This document shows, piece after piece, positions 12,542 to 22,340 of a DNA stretch of 64,000 nucleotides. Under the pieces are notes generated by a model that saw only the letters and a program-made list of their open reading frames with translations, ran no database searches and was not told where the DNA came from. The DNA comes from Chrysopilus asiliformis (lineage: Eukaryota > Arthropoda > Insecta > Diptera > Rhagionidae): contig OZ035960.1 of the NCBI GenBank assembly GCA_964034945.1, positions 70,204,994 to 70,268,993 on the forward strand, given 5' to 3'. The translations under genes and the position numbers were made by a program. The stretch's first letter is position 1. Every line of letters starts with the position of its first letter.

Positions 12542-13540
12542 AAAAGCTTTTATTTAGCTTGCCTTCGTGTCTGTCTGTCTGTTTGTCTGTCAGATCAAAT
12601 CTTGCAACCCAATTTTGACCCACTTCCACTTGTCCGATTGACTTGAAATTTTGCAGACTTATATAAGTCCGATGACAATACAATATTTTTACTACTTCGT
12701 CCTTGTAAGGATAACGGAAGGTCCTGTAAGGATAATGTGATTATCCTTTTCTCCAAATTTTCCGGAAAAAAATCTATCCTGGGGGTTTTTGGGGTCGCTG
12801 AATCCGAATCTGTCATTAAAAAGTCAGTAAGGATAACGGAAGGTCCTGTAAGGATAACGTGATTATCCTTTTCTCCAAATTTTCCGGAAAAAATCTATTC
12901 TGGGGGTTTTTGAGGTCGCTGAATCCGAATCTGTCATTAAAAAGTCTGTAAGGATAACGGAAGGTCCTGTAAGGATAACGTGATTATCCTTTTCTCCAAA
13001 TTTTCCGGAAAAAAATCTATTCTGGGGGTTTTTGACGTCGCTAAATCCGAATCTGCTATTAAAAAGTCTGTAAGGATAATGGAAGGTCCTGTAAGGATAA
13101 CGGAAGGTCCTGTAAGGATAACGTGATTATCCCTTTCTCCAAATTTTCCGGAAAAAAATCTATTCTGTGGGTTTTTGGGGTCGCTGAATACGATTCTCAA
13201 GTTAAAAAGCCTGTAAGGACATCTCAAATGTAAGGATATATATTCGAAGACTAAAAAGAACAAAATAAAAAAAATAAAAAAATTTTTTTTTAAAAAAAGC
13301 TTTTATTAAAAAAGAATGCACTAAAAAGAAAAAAATAATTTTGTGGACGCTGTGTATCACAAATATAAAAGCTTTTAAAAAGCGAGATAAAGCATAAAAC
13401 AATAAAATAAAAATTTATCTCGCTTTTAAAAAGCTTTTATATTTGTGATACACAACGTCCAGAAAATTATTTTTTTCTTTTTAGTGCATTCTTTTTTAAT
13501 AAAAGCTTTTTTTAAAAAAAAATTTTTTTATTTTTTTTTT
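12542..13540 (+). mobile_element. H-na: non-autonomous Helitron-like element of the H family
   Basis: About 1.0 kb. It begins AAAAGCTTTTATTTAGCTTG, then a short GTCT/GTTT microsatellite, a unique segment, about four minisatellite units of roughly 122 bp (each with CGGAAGGTCCTGTAAGGATA and TTTTCCGGAAAA), the segment that in H1/H2 follows the ORF, and the terminal palindrome. There is no coding sequence; compared with H2, the leader and ORF are missing. It interrupts a DINE copy between CATTTTT and ATGTGTG with no duplicated target bases. Mobilisation by the protein of H1/H2/H3 is likely from shared ends but is inference. Confidence 0.75.
13292..13513. repeat. Terminal palindrome of the H family (H-na copy)
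   Basis: Two arms of about 100 bp, nearly perfect inverted complements, both containing GCACTAAAAAGAAAAAAATA and TGTGTATCACAAATATAAAA, with outer ends AAAAGCTTTTAT / ATAAAAGCTTTT. The loop has a smaller inner palindrome (AAAAGCGAGATAAA...TTTATCTCGCTTTT). Matching palindromes close H1 and H2. Confidence 0.85.
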
Positions 13541-13621
13541 ATGTGTGATGACGGGATCTTGGCGTTACAAACGGTAAGGCAAAGTTAATATACCCTTTGG
13601 TTTCACAAGGGTAAGGTATAA

Positions 13622-14217
13622 ACATAACAAAAGCTATAATTGCCTATCTGGCAATCATTGGAGACCCGTATGGTGATATTCGTATCAAAATTCGAACAGT
13701 TGTACCAAAATTCCACTTTGAAGTCAAAATTTCCAATAAGATTTTTTAAAATTTATTCCAATTGGATTTTGATGTATGGGAGTTTTATGTAGAATTATAT
13801 CCTAAATAACTTTTGTTCTTGCACTTTTTTGATAAGATGCACCGTTTTTGAGGTATTCGCAAAAATCGTTTTCGTTCGTATGGGGGGTACCCCCCCTAAT
13901 AGTCCAATTTTGCCCATGAACGAACTTAGCCTCGCATTTGACGAAAAACGGATCCACGCAAAATTTCAACTCTCTAGCTCAATCCGTGCGCTCGCAATCC
14001 GCGCCACAGACAGACAGACAGACGGACAGACGGACAGACAGACAGACAGACAGACGGACAGACAGACAGACAGACGGACGGACATGCAAAATTCAATTTT
14101 TTTTATCATTCTAAACACACTGGTGTAATTCATTTTTATGTGTGATGACGGGATCTTGGCGTTACAAACGGTAAGGCAAAGTTAATATACCCTTTGGTTT
14201 CACAAAGGTAAGGTATA
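13622..14217 (-). mobile_element. DINE/mini-me-like element, copy g
   Basis: Near full-length minus-strand copy with a long GACA/GACG tract (about 14007-14082). The terminus is damaged: the usual CACCATACGGG is replaced by CACAAAGGTAAGG. Copy f has a similar change, so f and g probably share an ancestor or exchanged ends. Confidence 0.75.
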
Positions 14218-14977
14218 AAAATCTTAAACACAAACGGTAAGGTATAAAAATCTTAAACACAATCCGCCTGCTCACACAACTCGTGTACAGAAATTAAAGG
14301 CAACACTGGGCAATCAAGAGAAACAATCAAGTAAAATGAATTTCCACAACCAGAACAACCCATATAGAGAAGAGAAATAATCAAGAGTAAAAGTTTTCAC
14401 TCAACCTCAACATACTTCGCCGTGTTCTCTTTCCCGTGCCTCTTCCAAATACTCAATACCAATACCACAAAGAAAACATAAAAAGAGTATAAATGTGAAA
14501 TCTGTACTACAAGCAGCAAACACAACATAACAGCGGCAGTGAAAATTTAGATTTTGATTCTTAAAAGCAAGGTGTCTGTCTCGTAGAGACGGCCAGAAGA
14601 CGTGGATCCGCCTACAACGATCGCCAATAGATCTTTAAGTAAGAAATTTTAGTGAAAAGGAAACTAAAGAAACAATTTGATTGACCGTAATGTTACGGGA
14701 TTTGACTTTCCGTTTGGTGAATTTTGGCATCTTGTACCTAAAAATCATATTTCACTTGCAACACAACGAACAATGTTTAATAGGGCATTTTCATAAATGT
14801 ACTCGGAACTTACGCAAATTGCACAAAACATTTTCTTCGTAAACTAAACGAATAACAACTAAACTAAACGAATAACATAAACTGGGTTATTTATTAAGAT
14901 AAATCTTTTGTGTTATTTTTTAATCAAAAATCTTTTTTTGCAGAACTTGAATTTATGAAAACGCCCATAGATAAAAA

Positions 14978-15588
14978 ACATAACAAAAGCTATAATTGCC
15001 AATCTGGCAATTATTGAAAACCCGTATGGTGATATTCGTATCAAAATTCGAACAGTTGTACAAAAATTCCACTTTGAAGTCAAACTTTCCAATAAGATTT
15101 TTTAAAATTTATTCCAATTGGATTTTGATGTATGGAAGTTTTATGTAGAATCATATCCTAAATAACTTTTGTTCTTGGACTTTTTTGATAGGATGCACAG
15201 TTTTTGAGATATTCGCGAAAAACCTTTTCGTTCCTATGGGGGGTGCCCCCCCCTAATAGTCCATTTTTGCCCATTAACGAACTTAGCCTCGCATTTTACG
15301 AAAAACGGATCTGCGCAAAATTTCAAGTCTCTAGCTCAATCCGTGCGCCCGCAATCCGCGCCACAGACAGACAGACGGACAGACAGACGGACAGACAGAC
15401 GGACAGACGGACAGACGGACAGACAGACGGACAGACAGACGGACAGACGGACGGACATGCAGAAATTAATTATTTTTATCATTCTAAACACACTGGTGTA
15501 ATTCATTTTTATGTGTGATGACGGGATCTTGGCGTTACAAACGGTAAGGCAAAGTTAATATACCCTTTGGTTTCACCATACGGGTATA
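14978..15588 (-). mobile_element. DINE/mini-me-like element, copy h, inserted in C copy 1
   Basis: Full-length copy with a long GACA/GACG tract (15362-15457). C copy 2 at about 49910-49925 gives the empty site, so the ends can be read: on the element strand TATACCC...GTTATGT, placed between two T residues with no target duplication. That matches the T^T insertion known for Helentrons and DINE-1, and supports the family call. Confidence 0.85.
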
Positions 15589-15670
15589 ACAAATAAAAAT
15601 AAAATAAAATTACACGATAAAAGCAACGAAGCTATTTCAATTTAGAGCAACTAAAAACAGTGTTCAAAAC

Positions 15671-15888
15671 CATGGCCGAAGAAGCTCAGTTGCTTCTGGC
15701 TCTGACGTCATCGGCAAGAAATTCTTATACGATTCAATGGGAATTTTCCCTTTTTATATGAAATATTATTGAAATTAGCGCACACACAATCAACATTAGA
15801 AAGAATGCACCGATATTTCTTGCCGATGACGTAGCAAAATGGTGGCTGTTAAAAAGCAATCAGCAGACCTGTGTTTAATTCGGCCATG
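15671..15888. mobile_element. Small terminal-inverted-repeat element (MITE-like) within C, copy 1
   Basis: Starts CATGGCCGAA and ends TTCGGCCATG; an inner pair, ACGTCATCGGCAAGAAAT and its complement (15705 to 15832), forms a long stem. About 20 bp present in the other copy (50002) is missing near the left end. It could be a MITE carried by C or simply a structural hairpin of C, because both C copies have it at the same place. Confidence 0.55.
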
Positions 15889-16326
15889 CGATCGATGTAC
15901 ATTTTTCCTTCTCCCCCCAAGTTAAGATCGAAATTGTTTCTCTTTAAGTTTTCCGCTCTTGTTCAAAGCGGTTTGTATGCTTTGCATAAAAATGAATGAA
16001 AGGTTCGAGCGATGGCTGCTGTTGGATATAAGTATGCATTTCATTAGTAAGAGAGCGATATCTCGGTCCCAGCATTAAAGTTGTGTTCTCAAAGCAAAAT
16101 AAAACCATAATTTTTTCTCGTTCTTTGGAGCGTTTTACTGAAATTCTGAATTTCGTTTTCTCGAGAGTGATTTTTATTTTCAATTTTTTTCAATTCCTCC
16201 AAAGCGAATTGAACCGAAATAATATGAATAGCCAGAATCAGAACAACCCATTTAGAGAAGAGAAACAATCAAGTTCTATATGAGATTCAATACACACAAA
16301 GAAAGCATAAAAAGAGTATACATGTG

Positions 16327-18280
16327 AAAGAACGATGCACGAAAATGCCCCTTGACTAACTTTTGGGTTTCACTTTCGTTCTACCTGCATTAGAAAGGTA
16401 TTTTGCTCTGGTTTCATGGACATAAGCTCTTTTTTGGCGGGGAACTGCAGGGGGATGGTCAGCTGCCATCTTAGGGCTACTGATTTTTTCATGCATTTTT
16501 CGACGATTTTTATGCCCGGGCTAACTTTTGAACCAGTTCGGGTTTCACTTTCGTAGTACATCCATTGGAAAGGTAATTTGCTCTAGTTTCATGGACGTAA
16601 GCTCTTTTTTGGCGTGGAACTGCAGGGGGATGGTCAGCTGCCATCTTAGGGCTACTGATTTTTTCATGCATTTTTCGACGATTTTTATACCTCCAGGCTA
16701 ATATTTGAACCAGTTCGGGTTTCACTTTCGTAGTACATCCATTGGAAAGGTAATTTGCTCTAGTTTCATGGACGTAAGCTCTTTTTTGGCGGGGAACTGC
16801 AGGGGGATGGTCAGCTGCCATCTTAGGGCTACTGATTTTTTCATGCATTTTTCGACGATTTTTATACCTCCAGGCTAATATTTGAACCAGTTCGGGTTTC
16901 ACTTTCGTAGTACATCCATTGGAAAGGTAATTTGCTCTAGTTTCATGGACGTAAGCTCTTTTTTGGCGTGGAACTGCAGGGGGATGGTCAGCTGCCATCT
17001 TAGGGCTACTGCTTTTTTCATGCATTTTTCGACGATTTTTATGCCCCCAGGCTAACTTTTGAACCAGTTCGGGTTTCACTTTCGTAGTACATCCATTGGA
17101 AAAATAATTTGCTGTAGTTTCATGGACATAAGCTGTTTTTTGGCGGGGAACTGCAGGGGGATGGTCAGCTGCCATCTTAGACGCACTGCTTTTTTCATGC
17201 ATTTTTCGACGATTTTTATGCCCCCGGGCTAACGTTTGAAACAGTTGGGGTTTCACTTTCGTATTACCCCCATTGGAAAGGTAATTTGCTCTAGTTTCAA
17301 GGACATAAGCTGTTTTTTGGCGGGGAACTGCAGGGGGATGGTCAGCTGCCAGCTTAGGCGCACTGCTTTTTTCATGCATTTTTCGACGATTTTTATGCCC
17401 CCAGGCTAACTTTTGAACCAGTTCGGGTTTCACTTTCGTAGTACATCCATTGGAAAAATAATTTGCTGTAGTTTCATGGACATAAGCTGTTTTTTGGCGG
17501 GGAACTGCAGGGGGATGGTCAGCTGCCATCTTAGACGCACTGCTTTTTTCATGCATTTTTCGACGATTTTTATGCCCCCGGGCTAACGTTTGAAACAGTT
17601 GGGGTTTCACTTTCGTATTACCCCCATTGGAAAGGTAATTTGCTCTAGTTTCATGGACATAAGCTGTTTTTTGGCGGGGAACTGCAGGGGGATGGTCAGC
17701 TGCCATCTTAGGCGCACTGCTTTTTTCATGCATTTTTCGACGATTTTTATGCCCCCAGGCTAACTTTTGAACCAGTTCGGGTTTCACTTTCGTAGTACAT
17801 CCATTGGAAAAATAATTTGCTGTAGTTTCATGGACATAAGCTGTTTTTTGGCGGGGAACTGCAGGGGGATGGTCAGCTGCCATCTTAGGGGTACTGAATT
17901 TTTTAATGCAATGATTTTTTGATGGAAAAACGCCTAAGATGGCAGCTGACCATCCCCCTGCAGTTCCCCGCCGAAAAAGAGCATATGTCCATGAAACTAG
18001 AGCAAAATACCTTTCCAATGGATGTACTACGAAAGTGAAACCCGAACTGGTTCAAAAGTTAGCCTGGGGGCATAAAAATCGTCGAAAAATGCATGAAAAA
18101 ATCAGTGCGTCTAAGATGGCAGCTGACCATCCCCCTGCAGTTCCCCGCCAAAAAAACAGCTTATGTCCATGAAACTAGAGCAAATTACCTTTCCAATGGG
18201 GGTAATACGAAAGTGAAACCCCAACTGGTTCAAAAGTTAACCCGGGGGCATAAAAAACGCCAAATCCTGCATGGTTCTTT
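16327..18280 (-). mobile_element. FB1: foldback-like element built of 177-bp tandem units
   Basis: 1,954 bp between AAAGAAC...GTTCTTT ends; short terminal inverted repeats GAAC(G/C)ATGCA. Inside are nine 177-bp units in one orientation, a spacer at about 17890-17935, then two units in the other orientation. Two unit types alternate, giving a 354-bp higher-order repeat. Because 177 is a multiple of three, a repeat-derived open frame of 502 codons (18018 to 16510, minus) stays open with 59-residue repeats; I do not regard it as a gene. It interrupts C copy 1; the empty site is at about 50690-50705. Confidence 0.75.
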
Positions 18281-18341
18281 GTACTGCAAGCAGCAGACAC
18301 AGCATAACAGCGGAATAAAAATTTTGATTTTGCTTTTTAAA

Positions 18342-18739
18342 AACATAATTGACCATAGTTTAACATAACAAAATACCCTATACAATGCTTTAATATAGCC
18401 CTCATCTTATAACACAGGTTTTGTTCCGATATCACCACAAACTATCGAGTTTCATCGATTGCAAATTTGTTATCATGGCAGCAAGCCGATTTTCTAATTT
18501 GTACCCCCATTACCAAAATCCAAGACGTATCCACGTCAAAAAGATAATTGAACATAGTTTAACATAACAAAATACCCTAAACAATGCCTTAATGTAGGCC
18601 GGATCTTATAACACAGTTTCTGTTCGGATGTCACCAAAAACTATCGAGTATCATCGATTGCAAATTTGTTATCATGGCAGCAAGCCGATTTTCTAATTTG
18701 TACCCCCATAGCCAAAATCCAAGACGTATCCACGTCAAA
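18342..18739 (+). repeat. Two tandem copies of a 199-bp segment at the end of family C
   Basis: ATAATTGA(C/A)CATAGTTTAAC at 18345 recurs at 18544, and both units run to ACGTATCCACGTCAAAAA. They differ at scattered bases. C copy 2 has only one such unit, ending at about 50960. Confidence 0.75.
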
Positions 18740-18746
18740 AAGGAAA

Positions 18747-19129
18747 ACATAACAAAAGCTATAATTGCCAATCTGGCAATCATTGGAGACCCGTATGGTG
18801 ATATTCGTATCAAAATTCGAACAGTTATGCCAAATTCCACTTTGAAGTCAAACTTTCCAATAAGATTTTTTAAAATTTATTCCAATCGGATTTTGATGTA
18901 TGGGAGTTTTATGTAGAATCATATCCTAAATAACTTTTTTTCTTGGACTTTTTTGATAAGATGCACCGTTTTTGAGATATTCACAAAAAACGATTTCGTT
19001 CGTATGGGGGGTACCCCCCCTAATGGTCCATTTTTGCCCATTAACGAACTTAGCCTCGCATTTTACGAAAAACGGATCCACGCAAAATTTCAAGGCTCTA
19101 GCTCAATCCGTGCGCCCGCAATCCGCGCC

Positions 19130-19160
<31 letters not shown>

Positions 19161-19347
19161 GACGGACAGACGGACAGACGGACAGACGGACAGACAGACG
19201 GACAGACGGACGGACATGCAAAATTCAATTTTTTTTATCATTCTAAACACACTGGTGTAATTCATTTTTTTGTGCGATGACGGGATCTTGGCGTTACAAA
19301 CGGTAAGGCAAAGTTAATATACCCTTTGGTTTCACCATACGGGTATA
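18747..19347 (-). mobile_element. DINE/mini-me-like element, copy i
   Basis: Complete minus-strand copy with a GACA/GACG tract at about 19133-19215, the GGGGGGTACCCCCC block and an intact CACCATACGGGTATA terminus. Confidence 0.82.
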
Positions 19348-19349
19348 AA

Positions 19350-19470
19350 AAGGAAAAGAAACACTAAAAAGAAAAAAATAATTTAAAACTATGTCCATTA
19401 ATAGCGTATTTAAAATTCGGCATTTTGGGAGTGGCGTTAAATTTACACGAAATAAAATCGTTGTAGAATA
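19350..19470. repeat. Single arm of palindrome family P
   Basis: Carries CACTAAAAAGAAAAAAATAA, then ACTATGTCCATTAATAGCGT and GGAGTGGCGTTAAATTTACA, as in the left arm of the full palindrome at 27746. The opposite arm is absent here, so this is a solo arm or a broken copy. 19471-19837 is AT-rich; its right end may be the end of a BEL/Pao LTR. Confidence 0.6.
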
Positions 19471-19837
19471 TATTCAGGCGTAACAAAAAAATCTAATTAA
19501 AATCTTAATACGACTAATTCCTATTTCCGATTTTTGTATGTTTTCGAAATCAGAATTTTTAGTTGTTCAGTAAAAAGACAATAATGATATTTTTTTCATA
19601 CTAAACATTCCAAATCTATTCAACTTTGTAAATCCCTGGTACCGCTTGTTATCCAATTCTCTATTGTATTCAATATTCCTTGTTGAAGTCCAGTTCTAAC
19701 TTGACTATCGCCCGGAACACACAAACTGAAAAATTAACAGCGAACAAAAACCTTTATCTATAAAAATCAAGTAAAATCGATAAAATAACTTAAAATCGTA
19801 GTTTATTTTAAAAACTTGGTTATTACTTTTTACATTT

Positions 19838-21110
19838 CGGGTCCTTCGAGCCGGAATCAGTTTGAAGTGTTCGTCTCATGTTTGCGACAATTCAATCGTG
19901 CGTATAAGGTGAAAAATCATTAATTTTAACTGGTGTCTCTGATTTCATCTATCGGTGTGTGAACGTATCACAAAATTGTGAAAGGTAAAATAACTTTCAT
20001 TCGTGCAACCTGACTTCCATTATGTCAAACTACCGGGTTCTATTTCAGCACCAAGAGTAGATGTACGGTTTAATAACACGAGTTGTTTCAAACCTAATGA
20101 AGGTTGGGAAGCAGAAAACCAACATCAGTCGAAAGTGCAAATGGCACAAATTTTAAGAAAACCCTCTATGGAAATGAAAATGATGATCTTCGCACTGAAT
20201 TGGAGAGTCATTTTTATTTCAAAGGCGATTGGTATTCATTATGTGAAGAGGCCTTCCTAGATGCACGGGAGACGGCTGATTGAAAATTTCCAAGCAACAA
20301 AATCGGTGGCGGATGGAGCCACACTTGCGAATCAATCAGCGATAACTTCACGACATGCCGATCTTACGGCAACCACTAGACGCCTTCCTCGATTAGATTT
20401 ACCAAAGTTTAATGGTGATTATAATGAGTGGGCTGCGTATAAAGACTTGTTTCAATCCTTTGTAGGACACAATCATCGTTAACGTGCGTGGAAAAACTTC
20501 ACTATCTTAAAATTAGTTTTACAAGTTCGGCAGCTGCTCGTCTCAAAAATATCACTGTCACATCTGAAAATTTTCAGCGAGCCTAGGATTCTTTAGTTTC
20601 TCAGTACGAAAATGATCCAATCCGAGTACATTACGTATATAAATGTGCTTTACTCAACTAAAATAGTGACACGCGGGTTAGCTAATGAATCGAACGACTC
20701 CTTAATGACACCCAACAAGCACTTGGTGCTCTTGAAGCTCTTCATCGACCAGCGTCAGAGTGGAGTAATTTGTTAGTGTATATCACAAGCAGCAAACTCG
20801 ATCCAACTACGATAATGGAGTGGGAAAAGGAGATCGGTGCCTGTAACAAACCTCACACTTTTAACGAGTTGGAGACCTTTCTCATACGTCGTGTACGCGC
20901 TTTACAAGCCTTTGAACGAACCACAAAAACGCCACAATCATCAAACTCCAGAAAATACAGGAATCAGGAAGTAAATCACATCATATCTCGCAAGGTTACT
21001 CAGCGAAAAAATGTTACTCGTGCAATTCAACTGAACATTATATCTCAGCTTGTCCCGACTACTCATATAAAACAACGACTCAGAGAAAAGAGTTAATTCA
21101 ACAGAAAAGA
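19838..21110 (+). pseudogene. Decayed BEL/Pao retrotransposon leader and gag
   Basis: GTCCTTCGAGCCGG at about 19850 resembles the leader found just after the 5' LTR in many BEL/Pao elements (from memory). Downstream, the frame at 20261-20482 ends with a stretch containing LDLPKFNGDY and EWAAYKDLF, typical of the BEL/Pao gag domain DUF1759. Further gag-like pieces follow in other frames: NDPIRVHYV near 20615, and a 108-residue frame at 20770-21096 with LDPTTIMEWE, a DUF1759/DUF1758-type region. Stops and frameshifts interrupt it repeatedly. Protease, RT and integrase are not present downstream, so it is a dead 5' remnant. Confidence 0.65.
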
Positions 21111-22174
21111 TTTGTGGTGAATCAGCAGTAGGATTCTTGGCACTTATAACGATGTAGTTATCCATAGCGATGTCGTTATCCATAAATACGAATAAGAGCT
21201 TTTACGTTTGTGGTAGTGATATAAAATGGCGTTGTATTTGTTTCTCGCTGTCAACTTTCCAATAAAATTACCCTCGACTATGACTCTGGCAATGCTGAGC
21301 CTTCCAATACGATTTTAAATATCGACTGCTCCCGTACCAGTCGATAAACACTAATGTTTGAGTTTCGTCCACTTAAGAATGTTGTTTAATTGTTGTCGCG
21401 TTGGCAAAAACGAAATAAAATGTTGAATGCGTCCCTTAATTGTCTAAACATTACTCGCATTTCCCTTTTCCTTAAAAAAACGAAATTAAATTCGCCTTTA
21501 CCTTGTGATCAAGTTGAAATTTTCAAACCGCTGATGAAAAAAATCTTTCACGCACAGCGAAATGAAAATTACTCTTGCTTGTGGAGGCCAACAGCGGAAA
21601 CCGGTTGTAGTGCGGAAAGAGGAAGGGAAACACATGTTGGCAGCAAGAAAGTGCAATGAAATTGAATTCAATCGAAATTGCTGACAGCAAGAAAAAATCT
21701 TTTGTATTTAACCTCAACCATTTGTGTTTATTTCTGTGACATTTTTTTGTTGTGATTGTTAAAATTTTTTCCCAAAAACGTAAAACCTTTTCATTTGACT
21801 AATCCAGGGAAATTCTAAAACGATTTTCGGAGACTTTTCTATGTTGTTTTTCAAAGGAAAAGTGTGCGGAAATCCATCTAGAATTGCATAAAAAACTGCC
21901 GGCTGGCCGCCCGACTTATATAAATACTTTTCACAGCTAAATATTAGACTTTTTCGAAAGAAAATTGTTATTTGTTCACTTTTCAAAATATGTTGAATTT
22001 AAAACAAATTTTAAATTTGCCGCTACTGTCAAGATTGTATTTAAATTTTCGCCGCCAGAGGGAAAATTAACCACCTGTGCACAATAATACCCTTAGCGAT
22101 CTTTCCAGATCGTTATTTATCGATTTTTGCCAAGAATCCTACTGCAGATTTTCTCTGAGTTCATCACCATCAAA
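21111..22174. other. No recognisable feature
   Basis: AT-rich sequence between the BEL/Pao remnant and M1. Short open frames (for example 21390-21659) show no motif I recognise. Confidence 0.5.
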
Positions 22175-22340
22175 TCTATATCTATATATATAAAAATGGA
22201 TGTTTGTTTGTCTGTCTGTTTGTCTGTCTGTTTGTCTGTCTGTTTGTTTGAGATTACAAAACTCAAAAACTACTGGACCGAATTTTACGCGGTTTTTTGC
22301 AAAATGATCTTCGTTGCCAGGAGCAGGTTTTTAGCTATGT

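Larger units (their letters stand above)
12507..13620 (-). mobile_element. DINE/mini-me-like fragment, copy f, split by an insertion
   Basis: Only the portion between the microsatellite and the TATACCC end is present: 12507-12541 and 13541-13620. The two pieces join exactly into the sequence seen uninterrupted at about 14100-14150. The gap between them holds H-na, so this copy is an empty-site reference for that insertion. Confidence 0.75.
14568..18541 (+). repeat. Repeat family C, copy 1 (with nested insertions)
   Basis: Matches 49496-50960 over its length once DINE copy h and FB1 are removed. It starts GCAAGGTGTCTGTCTCGTAG and contains a small hairpin GTCTCGTAGAGAC. A stretch just upstream (about 14340-14567, with a TATA-like GAGTATAAATGTGAAATC) recurs near the right end (about 16220-16326 plus 18281-18330), giving LTR-like direct repeats of roughly 220 bp around the body. 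No ORF with recognisable similarity is present, so the class is unknown; a decayed LTR element is one possibility. Confidence 0.5.

Noticed and set aside
13292..13513. Rho-independent terminator
   Set aside because: Far too long, eukaryotic context, and it is an element terminus shared with H1 and H2.
16510..18018. 502-codon frame with 59-residue repeats (and its 457-codon counterpart at 26141-27514) as a real gene
   Set aside because: The DNA unit is 177 bp, a multiple of three, so one stop-free frame stays open for the whole array. The two copies start and stop at different points and show no domain; better explained as element structure.
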